This document shows positions 51,561 to 60,567 of a stretch of 64,000 nt of DNA, in pieces. Under the pieces are notes generated by a model that searched no databases, had not been told where the DNA came from, and was given only the letters and a program-made list of their open reading frames with translations. Each line of letters begins with the position of its first letter. Positions within the stretch are counted from its first letter, which is position 1. Origin of the DNA: Streptomyces sp. NBC_01214 (lineage in GTDB: Bacteria > Actinomycetota > Actinomycetes > Streptomycetales > Streptomycetaceae); NCBI RefSeq assembly GCF_026340975.1, contig NZ_JAPEOS010000002.1, forward strand, positions 1 through 64,000. Reading direction: 5' to 3'. Made by a program: the position numbers and the translations under genes.

Positions 51561-53018
51561 ATGTCCATATTCAGCGACCTGGCTCACCAGTACATCGACG
51601 GCGAATGGCTGGCCGGTACCGGTTCGTGGGACATCATCGACGTCAACCCCTTCAACGGGGAGAAGCTCGCGGCCATCACGGTGGCCACGGTCGAGCAGGT
51701 GGACCAGGCCTACCGCGGCGCCGAGCGCGCCCAGCGCGAGTGGGCCGCCACCAGCCCTTACATCAGACGCGCCGTGCTGGAGCGCGCCCTGCGGATCACC
51801 GAGGAGCGCGAGAAGGAAATCGTCGAGGCGATGATCGACGAGCTCGGCGGGACGCGTCCCAAGGCCGAGTACGAGGTCTACCTCGCGATGGAGTTCATCC
51901 GCGAGTCCCTCCAGCTCGCCGTCCGGCCCGAGGGGCGGATCTTGCCCTCGCTGGTCAAGGGCAAGGAGAACCGGGTCCAGCGGCTCCCCGTGGGCGTCGT
52001 CACGGTGATCAGCCCCTTCAACTTCCCCTTCCTGGTGGCCCTGAAGTCGGTCGCCCCGGCCCTGGCGCTGGGCAACGCGGTCGTCATCAAGCCCAACCAG
52101 AACGCCCCGGTCGTGGGCGGCGGCGTGATCGCCAAGATCTTCGAGGACGCCGGGCTGCCGGCCGGCCTGCTGAACGTCCTGGTCACCGACATCGCCGAAA
52201 TAGGCGACGCGCTCCTGACCCACCCCGTCCCCAAGGTCATCTCGTTCGCGGGATCGGACCGGGTCGGCCGGCACGTCGGGGCGATCGCCGCCCGCCACTT
52301 CAAGCGCACGGTCCTGGAGCTCAGCGGGAACAGCGCGCTCGTCGTGCTCGACGACGCCGACCTCGACTACGCGGTGGACGCGGCCGTCTTCAGCCGCTTC
52401 GTCTACCAGGGCCAGGTCTGCATGGCCGCGAACCGGATCCTCGTCGACGCCTCCGTCGCGGAGGAGTTCACCGAGAAGTTCACCGCGCGCGTGCGCGCCC
52501 TCAAGACGGGCGACCCGCACGAGGCCGACACCCACATCGGCCCCTTGATCAACTCCTTCCAGGCCGACGCCCTGACCGCGCTCGTGGACCAGGCCGTGGA
52601 ATCCGGCGCGCAGGCGCTCGTACGCGGGTCTACGCGCGGCAACCTGGTCGAACCCACGGTGCTCGCCGGGATCCCCGAGGACTCCCCGCTGCTGAGCCAG
52701 GAGATCTTCGGCCCGGTGGCCCTGCTGGTGGTCTTCGACGGCGAGGACGAGGCCGTACGGCTGACCAACGCGACCCCCTACGGGCTGAGCGGCGCCGTGC
52801 ACACCCGGGACGTGGAGCGGGGCGTCCGCTTCGCCCAGCGGATCGAGACGGGCATGATCCACGTCAACGACTCCACGATCGGGGACGAGCCGCTGGCCGC
52901 CTTCGGCGGCGAGAAGGCCTCGGGTCTGGGCCGGCTGAACGGCGAGGCCACGATCGAGGCCTTCACCACGCAGAAGTGGATCTCCGTACAGCACGGTCGG
53001 ACGACCTTCCCGTTCTAG
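51561..53018 (+). CDS. Aldehyde dehydrogenase
   Basis: A 485-residue NAD(P)+-dependent ALDH. ATG 51561 follows aagggat. The general base is Glu253 (LELSGNSAL) and the catalytic Cys287 is in GQVCMAANR. Cofactor and substrate loops are ISPFNFPFLVAL and FAGSDRVGRHVG. Sequence relatives oxidise aromatic aldehydes such as benzaldehyde or vanillin; the exact substrate is open. It is a single gene between the XRE gene and the PBP gene. Confidence 0.92.
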   Translation: MSIFSDLAHQYIDGEWLAGTGSWDIIDVNPFNGEKLAAITVATVEQVDQAYRGAERAQREWAATSPYIRRAVLERALRITEEREKEIVEAMIDELGGTRPKAEYEVYLAMEFIRESLQLAVRPEGRILPSLVKGKENRVQRLPVGVVTVISPFNFPFLVALKSVAPALALGNAVVIKPNQNAPVVGGGVIAKIFEDAGLPAGLLNVLVTDIAEIGDALLTHPVPKVISFAGSDRVGRHVGAIAARHFKRTVLELSGNSALVVLDDADLDYAVDAAVFSRFVYQGQVCMAANRILVDASVAEEFTEKFTARVRALKTGDPHEADTHIGPLINSFQADALTALVDQAVESGAQALVRGSTRGNLVEPTVLAGIPEDSPLLSQEIFGPVALLVVFDGEDEAVRLTNATPYGLSGAVHTRDVERGVRFAQRIETGMIHVNDSTIGDEPLAAFGGEKASGLGRLNGEATIEAFTTQKWISVQHGRTTFPF

Positions 53019-53079
53019 GTCTTCCGGGTCGCACCCCTAGACTCGGCCGGGCGTAGGAAGCCGCCCGGGGGAGAACGAG

Positions 53080-55167
53080 TTGAGCAACATACCGGAGACC
53101 GGCCGGACCCCTCGGGTCCAGAACCGTCTCGTCGTCATCCAGATCGTGGTCTTCTCGCTGTTGCTCACGCTGGGCGGGCGCCTGTGGTACCTCCAGATAC
53201 GCAATGGGTCGGAGTACACGGACGAGGCGAAGAACAACCACGTCCAGCAGGTGGTCCAGCCCGCCGTGCGCGGCTCGATCCTCGACTCGCGCGGGGTCCC
53301 GCTCGCCGACAACGCGACCCACCTCGTGGTCTCCGCCAGCCGCACCGAGTTGCTGACCATGAAGGACAAGGGCAAGTCCGTCCTGACCCGGCTCGCCGGC
53401 GTGCTGGGCATGGACGCCCAGGAGGTCATCGACAAGGTCAGGCTCTGTGACGCCAAGACCAAGCAGCCCTGCTGGAACGGTTCCCCCTACCAGCCGATCC
53501 CGGTCAGCGACGAGGCCACCACCGAGCAGGCCCTGCAGATCCGCGAGCACCCCGAGGACTTCCCGGGCATCACGGCCGAGGCGACCGCCCTGCGCCGTTA
53601 CGCGGCCCCGGACGCGGCCAACACCTCCCAGGTGCTGGGCTACCTCTCGCCGGTCACCGACGAGGAGATCGCCAAGGCGAAGAAGTCGGACTCGCCGTAC
53701 CTGCGTTCCGACCAGGTCGGCCGCTCCGGCCTGGAGCGCACGTACGACAAGGAGCTGCGCGGCAAGGCGGGCGTCACCCGCTACGAGGTGGACAACCTCG
53801 GCCGGGTCATCGGCCAGGGTCAGACCGATCCGGCGAGGTCCGGCTCGAACATCGTGACGTCGATCGACTCCCGGGTGCAGGCGGTCGCCGAGCGCGAGCT
53901 GAACAACGCGATGGTCGAGGCCCGCAAGGTCCGGGACAAGAACACCGGGCGCAACTACGAGGCCGACTCGGGCGCCGTCGTGGTGATGGAGACCAAGACC
54001 GGCCGGGTCGTGGCGATGGCCTCGAACCCGACGTACGACCCCAACGCCTGGGTGGGCGGCATCTCCGCCAAGGACTACGCCTCCCTCACCGACAAGGAGT
54101 CGAACTACCCGCTGCTGAACCGGGCGATCCAGGGGCAGGCGGCGCCGGGCTCCATCTTCAAGGTGGTCACCTCGACGGCCGCGGTCAACGCCGGGTACCC
54201 GTTCAACAACCGCTACCCCTGCCCGAGCTCGTACTCGGTCGGCAGCCAGACCTTCACGAACTTCGAGTCGCAGGGCCACGGCGACATCACCATCGGCCGG
54301 GCGCTGGAGGTCTCCTGCGACACCGTCTACTACGCCCTCGCGGACCAGGAGTGGAAGAAGGACGGCGGGATCAAGCCGAAGAAGGACCCGAAGGACTGGT
54401 TCCTGAAGACCGCCCACGAGTTCGGGCTGGGCAAGCGCACCGGCATCGACCTGCCGAACGAGGTCCCCGGCCGGGTCCCCGACCGGAAGTGGAAGCAGGA
54501 CTTCTTCGACGCGAACAAGGACGCCTGGTGCCGCGACGGCAAGAAGAACGGCTCCTTCGCCGAGAAGATCGCCTACGAGAACTGCCGCCAGGGCAACCAG
54601 TTGCGTGAGGGCGACGCCATCAACTACTCGATCGGGCAGGGCGACACGCTCGTCACCCCGGTCCAGATGGCCTCCGTCTACGCGGCCATCGCCAACGGCG
54701 GCACGCTCCACCAGCCCAGCATCGGCAAGGCGATCGTCAGCGCCGACGGCACGTCGGTCCAGGAGATCGCGCCGAAGGAGCAGGGCAAGCTGCCGATGGA
54801 CGCGAAGACCCGCGACGACATCGACGAGGCCCTCGCGGGCGTCGCCACCAACGGCAGCGCGGCCTGGCGCTTCGGCGGCTGGCCGCAGAAGCAGATCCCG
54901 ATGCACGCCAAGACGGGTACGGCCGAGGTCCAGGGCAAGCAGACGACCTCGTGGTTCGCCTCGTACACCGAGGACTACGCGATCGTCATGACGATCTCCC
55001 AGGGCGGTACCGGCTCGGGTGCCTCGGGACCGGCGGTCCGCAACATCTACGAGGCGATGTACGGGCTCGACCCGACGGGCAAGCAGGACCTCTCCAAGGC
55101 CCTGCTCCCGCAGCCCGCCACCGCCCTGCCGGCGATCCGCCCCGACGGGGAGATCGAAGGCAACTGA
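53080..55167 (+). CDS. Class B penicillin-binding protein (PBP2 type transpeptidase)
   Basis: A 695-residue membrane transpeptidase from TTG 53080. It has one N-terminal membrane helix (LVVIQIVVFSLLLTLGGRLWYL), a PBP dimer domain, and a transpeptidase domain with Ser358 in APGSIFK, SCD (412-414) and KTG at 611-613. It cross-links peptidoglycan and may act in hyphal growth or sporulation. It is not next to mre genes, so it is one of several paralogues. Confidence 0.92.
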   Translation: MSNIPETGRTPRVQNRLVVIQIVVFSLLLTLGGRLWYLQIRNGSEYTDEAKNNHVQQVVQPAVRGSILDSRGVPLADNATHLVVSASRTELLTMKDKGKSVLTRLAGVLGMDAQEVIDKVRLCDAKTKQPCWNGSPYQPIPVSDEATTEQALQIREHPEDFPGITAEATALRRYAAPDAANTSQVLGYLSPVTDEEIAKAKKSDSPYLRSDQVGRSGLERTYDKELRGKAGVTRYEVDNLGRVIGQGQTDPARSGSNIVTSIDSRVQAVAERELNNAMVEARKVRDKNTGRNYEADSGAVVVMETKTGRVVAMASNPTYDPNAWVGGISAKDYASLTDKESNYPLLNRAIQGQAAPGSIFKVVTSTAAVNAGYPFNNRYPCPSSYSVGSQTFTNFESQGHGDITIGRALEVSCDTVYYALADQEWKKDGGIKPKKDPKDWFLKTAHEFGLGKRTGIDLPNEVPGRVPDRKWKQDFFDANKDAWCRDGKKNGSFAEKIAYENCRQGNQLREGDAINYSIGQGDTLVTPVQMASVYAAIANGGTLHQPSIGKAIVSADGTSVQEIAPKEQGKLPMDAKTRDDIDEALAGVATNGSAAWRFGGWPQKQIPMHAKTGTAEVQGKQTTSWFASYTEDYAIVMTISQGGTGSGASGPAVRNIYEAMYGLDPTGKQDLSKALLPQPATALPAIRPDGEIEGN

Positions 55168-55210
55168 ACGGCCAATGAGGACAGGATCTGACCGCATCGC
55201 TCCGTAGCGT

Positions 55211-55247
55211 GTGTCGTGTCGGGGGGAGGAGCCCCCCGACACGACAC
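55211..55247. terminator. Very stable hairpin terminator after the PBP gene
   Basis: Perfect 16-base stem (gtgtcgtgtcgggggg, 55211-55226, with 55232-55247) with loop aggag, 43 bases after the stop. There is no T-run. It also lies just upstream of the DinB-like gene. Confidence 0.8.
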
Positions 55248-55269
55248 CCCACGCACAAGGCGGTCGGTC

Positions 55270-55782
55270 ATGGCTCAGATTTCCACCGAAGTCCTCGGCG
55301 ACGAGCGCGGCACCCTCCTCGCCTTCGTCGAAGCCCAGCGCACGGCGATCCGCGAATCGATCCTCGGGCTCAGCGAGGAGCAGGCCGCGAGCCGCCCCAG
55401 CGCCAGCGAGCTCACCCTGTCCGGTCTGCTCAAGCACGTGGCCGAGGTCGAGCTGAACTGGCTGCGCCTGGCGCAGCAGGCGCCGAACGAGCGGCAGCGC
55501 ACGCAGGAGACCTGGGGCGAGGCCTTCCGCCTGGTCGACGGCGAGTCGATCCCGTCGGTCCTCGCCTTCTGGGACGAGGTCGCGGAGCAGACGGCGGCCT
55601 TCGTCGCCGCCCTCCCGAGCCTGGACGCAACCTTCCCCCTCCCGCCGGCGCCCTGGTTCCCCAAGGACGCCAAGGTCTCGATGCGCTGGATGCTCCTGCA
55701 CCTGGTGGAGGAGTTCGCCCGGCACGCGGGCCACGCGGACATCGTCCGCGAGTCGCTCGACGGCACCAAGGCGATGGGCTAG
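55270..55782 (+). CDS. DinB family protein (DUF664)
   Basis: A 170-residue four-helix-bundle protein starting at ATG 55270. Metal-binding histidines are likely those in LLKHVAEVELNW and EEFARHAGHADIVRE (HxxGH). DinB-like proteins of this type are metal-dependent thiol transferases or hydrolases, often for mycothiol or bacillithiol detoxification; the role here is not known. The PadR gene follows 24 bases later. Confidence 0.87.
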   Translation: MAQISTEVLGDERGTLLAFVEAQRTAIRESILGLSEEQAASRPSASELTLSGLLKHVAEVELNWLRLAQQAPNERQRTQETWGEAFRLVDGESIPSVLAFWDEVAEQTAAFVAALPSLDATFPLPPAPWFPKDAKVSMRWMLLHLVEEFARHAGHADIVRESLDGTKAMG

Positions 55783-55806
55783 ACGGCGGGGGCTTAGCCT
55801 GGCCCC

Positions 55807-56421
55807 ATGTCAGCGATCCGGCTTCTTGTCCTCGGTGCGGTCCGCCAGCACGGGCGGGCCCACGGGTACCAGGTGCGCAACGACCTGGAGTACTGGGGCG
55901 CCCACGAGTGGTCGAACACCAAGCCCGGATCGATCTACCACGCGCTCAAGCAGATGGCGAAGCAGGGCGTCCTGCACGCGCACGAGGTGGGGCCGAGCGC
56001 GGCGGGCGGGCCGCCGCGGACCGAGTACGAGGTGACGGACGCCGGCCGCGAGGAGTACTTCCGGCTGCTGCGCGAGGCCCTCGCGGCGTACGACCAGAAG
56101 ACGGACGTGCTGTCGGCGGCGATCGGCTTCATGGTCGACCTGCCGCGGGAAGAAGTCCTCGCGCTGCTCCGGGAGCGGATGGCGAAGCTGGCGCTCTGGC
56201 GGTCGTCGGTGACGGATTACTACACGCCGGAGGGCGGCCCGGAGGCGCTGGGCCACATCGGCGAGATCATGCACAGGTGGGTCCACTCCGCGGACGCGGA
56301 GGCGGAGTGGACGCGGGGGCTGGTCGCCCGGATCGAGGGGGGCGCGTACTCCTTCGCGGGCGAGGGCGGCGAACCGTTCGTCGGGGTGCTGGCGGAGGGC
56401 CAGGAGAACCCGTACGCCTAA
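55807..56421 (+). CDS. PadR family transcriptional regulator
   Basis: A 204-residue PadR regulator. The winged helix is AIRLLVLGAVRQHGRAHGYQVRNDLE...KPGSIYHALKQMAKQGVLHAHEV, and the C-terminal dimerisation domain extends to the end. It is directly upstream of the ABC exporter genes. Two near-identical palindromes lie in the intervening 70 bases, so it very probably represses the exporter and itself in response to a drug-like ligand. Confidence 0.92.
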   Translation: MSAIRLLVLGAVRQHGRAHGYQVRNDLEYWGAHEWSNTKPGSIYHALKQMAKQGVLHAHEVGPSAAGGPPRTEYEVTDAGREEYFRLLREALAAYDQKTDVLSAAIGFMVDLPREEVLALLRERMAKLALWRSSVTDYYTPEGGPEALGHIGEIMHRWVHSADAEAEWTRGLVARIEGGAYSFAGEGGEPFVGVLAEGQENPYA

Positions 56422-56483
56422 TCAAGTTTGACTAGCCCGCGAGCGGGCACTACTTTTGCGGATCCTGGTAGTCAAATTTGATT
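56420..56483. promoter_or_regulatory. PadR operator pair
   Basis: Two inverted sites, AATCAAGTTTGACTA (56420-56434) and TAGTCAAATTTGATT (56469-56483), match each other in inverted orientation with one mismatch. Each contains a near-palindrome TCAA-n2-TTGA. They sit between the PadR stop and the ABC start, covering the exporter promoter. Confidence 0.8.
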
Positions 56484-56497
56484 AATGAGGAGTGGCT

Positions 56498-57420
<923 letters not shown>

Positions 57421-57424
<4 letters not shown>

Positions 57425-58203
57425 GCGCGGCATGGGTGGTCTCGGACTCCTGGACGATGACCCGGCGCGAGCTGGCCCACTGGGCGCGGCAGCCGGTCCA
57501 AATGGTCGTCGGCCTGGTCTTCCCCGTGATGATGCTGCTGATGTTCGGCTTCCTGGTGGGCGGCGGACGCGGGATCGACGGCGAGTACGTCGAGTTCCTG
57601 GTCCCGGGGATGCTCGCCCTCACGATGGCCTTCGGGCTGGAGGCCACCCTGACGGCCGTCACCCAGGACCTGAACAAGGGGGTGATCGACCGCTTCCGCG
57701 CCATGCCGATGTCCTCGTCGGCGGTCCTGATGGGCCGCAGCGCCGCCGACATGCTCCAGTCTGCGGTGGGCCTGGCGGTCCTGGCCGCGGTCGGACTGCT
57801 GCTCGGCTGGCGCTGGCACGGCGGCGCTGCGGCCGCGCTGCTCGCCTTCGGGCTGCTCCTGCTGCTGCGCTTCGCGATGCTGTGGATCGGGATCTGGCTC
57901 GGCATGGTCGCGGGCCGTCCGGAGCTGGTGCAGGCGGTGCAGATCCTGGTGTGGCCGGTGGGCTTCCTGTCCAACGCGTTCGCCACGCCGGAGTCGATGC
58001 CGGGCTGGCTGGGCGCGGTGGTGGAATGGAACCCGCTCTCGGCGACGGCCACGGCCGTCCGCGACCTGTTCGGCAACCCGGCCGCGGCGCCCCCGTCGTG
58101 GGCCGCCGACCACGCGGCCCTGCTGGCGGTCGCCTGGCCGCTGCTGCTGCTCGCGGTCTTCTTCCCGCTGGCGGTGGGCCGCTACCGGGGACTGAGCACG
58201 TAG
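57421..58203 (+). CDS. ABC-2 type permease (DrrB type)
   Basis: A 260-residue membrane permease with six hydrophobic segments (for example VVGLVFPVMMLLMFGFLVGGG, and later LLAVAWPLLLLAVFFPLAVG). It contains the DrrB-like ABC-2 motif WPVGFLSNAFATPESMPGWL. Its ATG overlaps the ATPase stop by four bases (atga), so the two are translationally coupled. It should form the exporter with the DrrA-like ATPase. Confidence 0.92.
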
Positions 58204-58217
58204 CCGCCGAAGGGGAC

Positions 58218-58248
58218 TTGCACCTCACGCGGCGTGAGGAACCACAGT
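58218..58248 (+). promoter_or_regulatory. tipA-type MerR promoter
   Basis: The -35 ttgcac (58218-58223) and -10 cacagt (58243-58248) are 19 bases apart, the long spacer typical of MerR promoters. The operator palindrome cctcacg-cgg-cgtgagg (58223-58239) fills the spacer. It closely resembles the known thiostrepton-inducible tipA promoter. Confidence 0.9.
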
Positions 58249-58279
58249 GAAGGGCGTACCCAAGCAGAGGAGGGAAGAG

Positions 58280-59038
58280 ATGGGCTACTCCGTGGGCCAG
58301 GTCGCCGGTTTCGCCGGGGTCACGGTGCGCACCCTGCACCACTACGACGAGATCGGTCTGCTCTCCCCGGGCGGCCGCAGCAGCGCGGGACACCGGCGGT
58401 ACGACGACGCCGACATGGACCGGCTGCAGCGGATCCTGTTCTACCGGGAGCTCGGCTTCCCCCTCGACGAGGTCGCGGTCCTGCTGGACGACCCGCAATC
58501 GGATCCTCAGGAGCACCTGCGCCGGCAGCATGCCCTGCTGACCGACCGGATCGCCCGGCTCCAGCAGATGGCCAAGGCCGTTGAGCACGCCATGGAGGCG
58601 AAGAAGATGGGCATCAACCTCACGCCCGAGGAGAAGTTCGAGGTCTTCGGGGACCAGGACCCGGAGAGTTACGCGCAGGAGGTCGAGGAGCGCTGGGGCG
58701 ACACCGAGTCGTACGCCGAGTCGCAGCGCCGGGCGGCCTCGTACACGAAGGAGGACTGGCAGCGGATCCAGGACGAGTCCGCCGACTGGGGCCGCCGGTA
58801 CGTAGCGGCCATGGAGGCGGGCGAACCCGCCGACGGCGAGCGCGCGACGGAGCTGGCCGAGGAGCACCGCCTGCACATCCACAAGTGGTTCTACGACTGC
58901 TCGTACGAGATGCACACGTGTCTCGGTGAGATGTACGTGGCGGACGAGCGGTTCACGGCGTTCTACGACGCGATGAAGCCGGGCCTCGCCGAGCACCTGC
59001 GGGACGCGATCCTGGCCAACGGCGTGCGCAGGGCGTAA
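58280..59038 (+). CDS. tipA: Thiostrepton-induced MerR regulator TipA
   Basis: A 252-residue TipAL homologue. ATG 58280 follows ggagggaagag; the extra 11 codons from 58247 are not conserved. The N-terminal MerR HTH reads YSVGQVAGFAGVTVRTLHHYDEIGL. The ligand-binding TipAS part starts at an internal ATG (58607, MGINLTPEEKFEVFGD), which in S. lividans is also translated on its own. Cys214, the residue that bonds covalently to thiopeptides, is present in YEMHTCLGEMY. The promoter is autoregulated. Confidence 0.95.
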   Translation: MGYSVGQVAGFAGVTVRTLHHYDEIGLLSPGGRSSAGHRRYDDADMDRLQRILFYRELGFPLDEVAVLLDDPQSDPQEHLRRQHALLTDRIARLQQMAKAVEHAMEAKKMGINLTPEEKFEVFGDQDPESYAQEVEERWGDTESYAESQRRAASYTKEDWQRIQDESADWGRRYVAAMEAGEPADGERATELAEEHRLHIHKWFYDCSYEMHTCLGEMYVADERFTAFYDAMKPGLAEHLRDAILANGVRRA

Positions 59039-59055
59039 GCGGAATGTCACGCATG

Positions 59056-59091
59056 CGACCCCTTCCCGTACCTGGAACTGGGTAGGGGTCG
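59056..59091 (+). terminator. Terminator after tipA
   Basis: Eight-base stem cgacccct / aggggtcg with a 20-base, partly paired loop, 17 bases after the stop. Confidence 0.65.
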
Positions 59092-59158
59092 TGTGCGTTG
59101 ATAATTGAAAACCGCCCGTCCCGCTGCACGTCCCCCGATCCAGGAGAGCCCGGAACCC

Positions 59159-59866
59159 GTGTATACGCTTGCGCTCGGCCCTACGTGGCTGTCCCCGGAC
59201 TATCTGATCTCGCACTTCGGTCTGATCGGCATCCTGGTCATCGTCTTCGCCGAGTCGGGACTCTTCGCGTTCCTCCCGGGCGACTCCCTGCTGTTCACGG
59301 CGGGCCTGCTGGTCGCGGACGGGCAGTACATCAAGCAGCCGCTGTGGTTGGTCTGCACCCTGATCGTGGCCGCCGCGATCATCGGTGACCAGGTCGGCTA
59401 CATGATCGGCAAGTTCTTCGGGCCGAAGCTCTTCAACCGGCCGAACTCCAAGCTCTTCAAGCGGGAGAACCTGGACAAGGCGCACGAGTTCATGGACAAG
59501 CACGGCCCGAAGGCCATCGTGCTCGCCCGCTTCGTGCCGATCATCCGCACCTTCGCCCCGATGGTCGCCGGCGCCGGCACGATGAAGTACCGCACCTTCC
59601 TGACCTACAACGTCATCGGCGGCATCGGCTGGGGAGCGGGCGTCACGATCGCCGGCTACTGGCTCGGCCAGATCGAGTTCATCAAGACGAACGTCGAGCC
59701 GATCCTGGTGGGCATCGTCCTGATCTCGGTCATCCCGGTGGTCTTCGAGGTGATGAAGGCCCGCAAGGAGAACAAGGCGAACGCCGGTGCCCAGGCGGCC
59801 GAGGCCGTGGCCGACGGCTCCGCCCCGCAGGCCCCGGGTGCGCGCGGCCGCCACGCCAAGCGCTGA
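59159..59866 (+). CDS. DedA family membrane protein
   Basis: A 235-residue, multi-pass protein. GTG 59159 has aggagag upstream. The DedA core is FLPGDSLLFTAGLL, GDQVGYMIGKFFG, and FVPIIRTFAPMVAGAGTM. DedA proteins are undecaprenyl-phosphate or phospholipid flippases that keep the membrane working. The C-terminal tail is hydrophilic and Ala-rich. Confidence 0.92.
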   Translation: MYTLALGPTWLSPDYLISHFGLIGILVIVFAESGLFAFLPGDSLLFTAGLLVADGQYIKQPLWLVCTLIVAAAIIGDQVGYMIGKFFGPKLFNRPNSKLFKRENLDKAHEFMDKHGPKAIVLARFVPIIRTFAPMVAGAGTMKYRTFLTYNVIGGIGWGAGVTIAGYWLGQIEFIKTNVEPILVGIVLISVIPVVFEVMKARKENKANAGAQAAEAVADGSAPQAPGARGRHAKR

Positions 59867-59900
59867 GCGCCCGCCTGCGGCGCCCTGCCCGCCCGTAACG

Positions 59901-59934
59901 CCCCGGAGGCCCACCAGAGGCCCCGGGGCGTACG
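59901..59934 (+). terminator. Terminator after DedA
   Basis: The stem cgccccgg / ccggggcg with inner ggcc pairing encloses a short loop, about 35 bases after the stop. Confidence 0.65.
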
Positions 59935-59990
59935 TGTGCCCGCACGGGGCCGCCCACGCCCCCGGCTCCCGCCTGCGGCAGGGTGGGCAC

Positions 59991-60554
59991 ATGATGCGAT
60001 CTCTCGCCGCAGCGGGTCTGCGGGCAGTGGACGGGTGGCGCGAGCCCGTGGGGCTCATACCGCCGTTCCTCACCGGCCAGGCGCCGAGCTGTCCGCCCTG
60101 GGAGGGCCGCGTCGAGTCGGTGCTCGACGTCACGGACCCCCTGCTGCACGAGAAGGCGAACGCCGAGTGGTACCGCCTGGCGGTCGAAGGGGGGCTCTTC
60201 TCCGAGGCCGACCGCAGGTTCCTGCTCCCCCACCGTCCGGCGGAGGGCGGCCCGGTCGGGTGGCGCTGCGTCGAACTGCAGGACGACTGGGACATCATGG
60301 GCGAGGGCGCGGCCGGGCCGCTCGGCAGCGCGCCCTTGCGCCCCGAGTTCCGCATGCTTTCGCTCGACGGGAACGTGCTGTGCTTCGCCACGACGTGGCA
60401 ACACTCGATCAGCACCTCGGTGCTGACGGCGCCGCATCGTTCGCGGGTCCTGCGCCGGTTCGCCGAATGGGTGGCCCAGGGGGCGGTGGACCGGGCGGAC
60501 GAGCCGCCCCTGAGCACGGCGGCGCGCCGCTGGCTCGACGCTTCCGCCGGTTGA
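59991..60554 (+). CDS. Hypothetical protein
   Basis: A 187-residue protein from ATG 59991 or 59994. It is hydrophilic with Trp-rich patches (VGWRCVELQDDWDIM; TTWQHSISTSVLTAPH) and no signal peptide or membrane segment. No family is recognised, but the coding bias is strong and the gene lies in conserved backbone, converging with the exporter gene. Confidence 0.75.
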   Translation: MMRSLAAAGLRAVDGWREPVGLIPPFLTGQAPSCPPWEGRVESVLDVTDPLLHEKANAEWYRLAVEGGLFSEADRRFLLPHRPAEGGPVGWRCVELQDDWDIMGEGAAGPLGSAPLRPEFRMLSLDGNVLCFATTWQHSISTSVLTAPHRSRVLRRFAEWVAQGAVDRADEPPLSTAARRWLDASAG

Positions 60555-60567
60555 GGGACCCGGGCGC

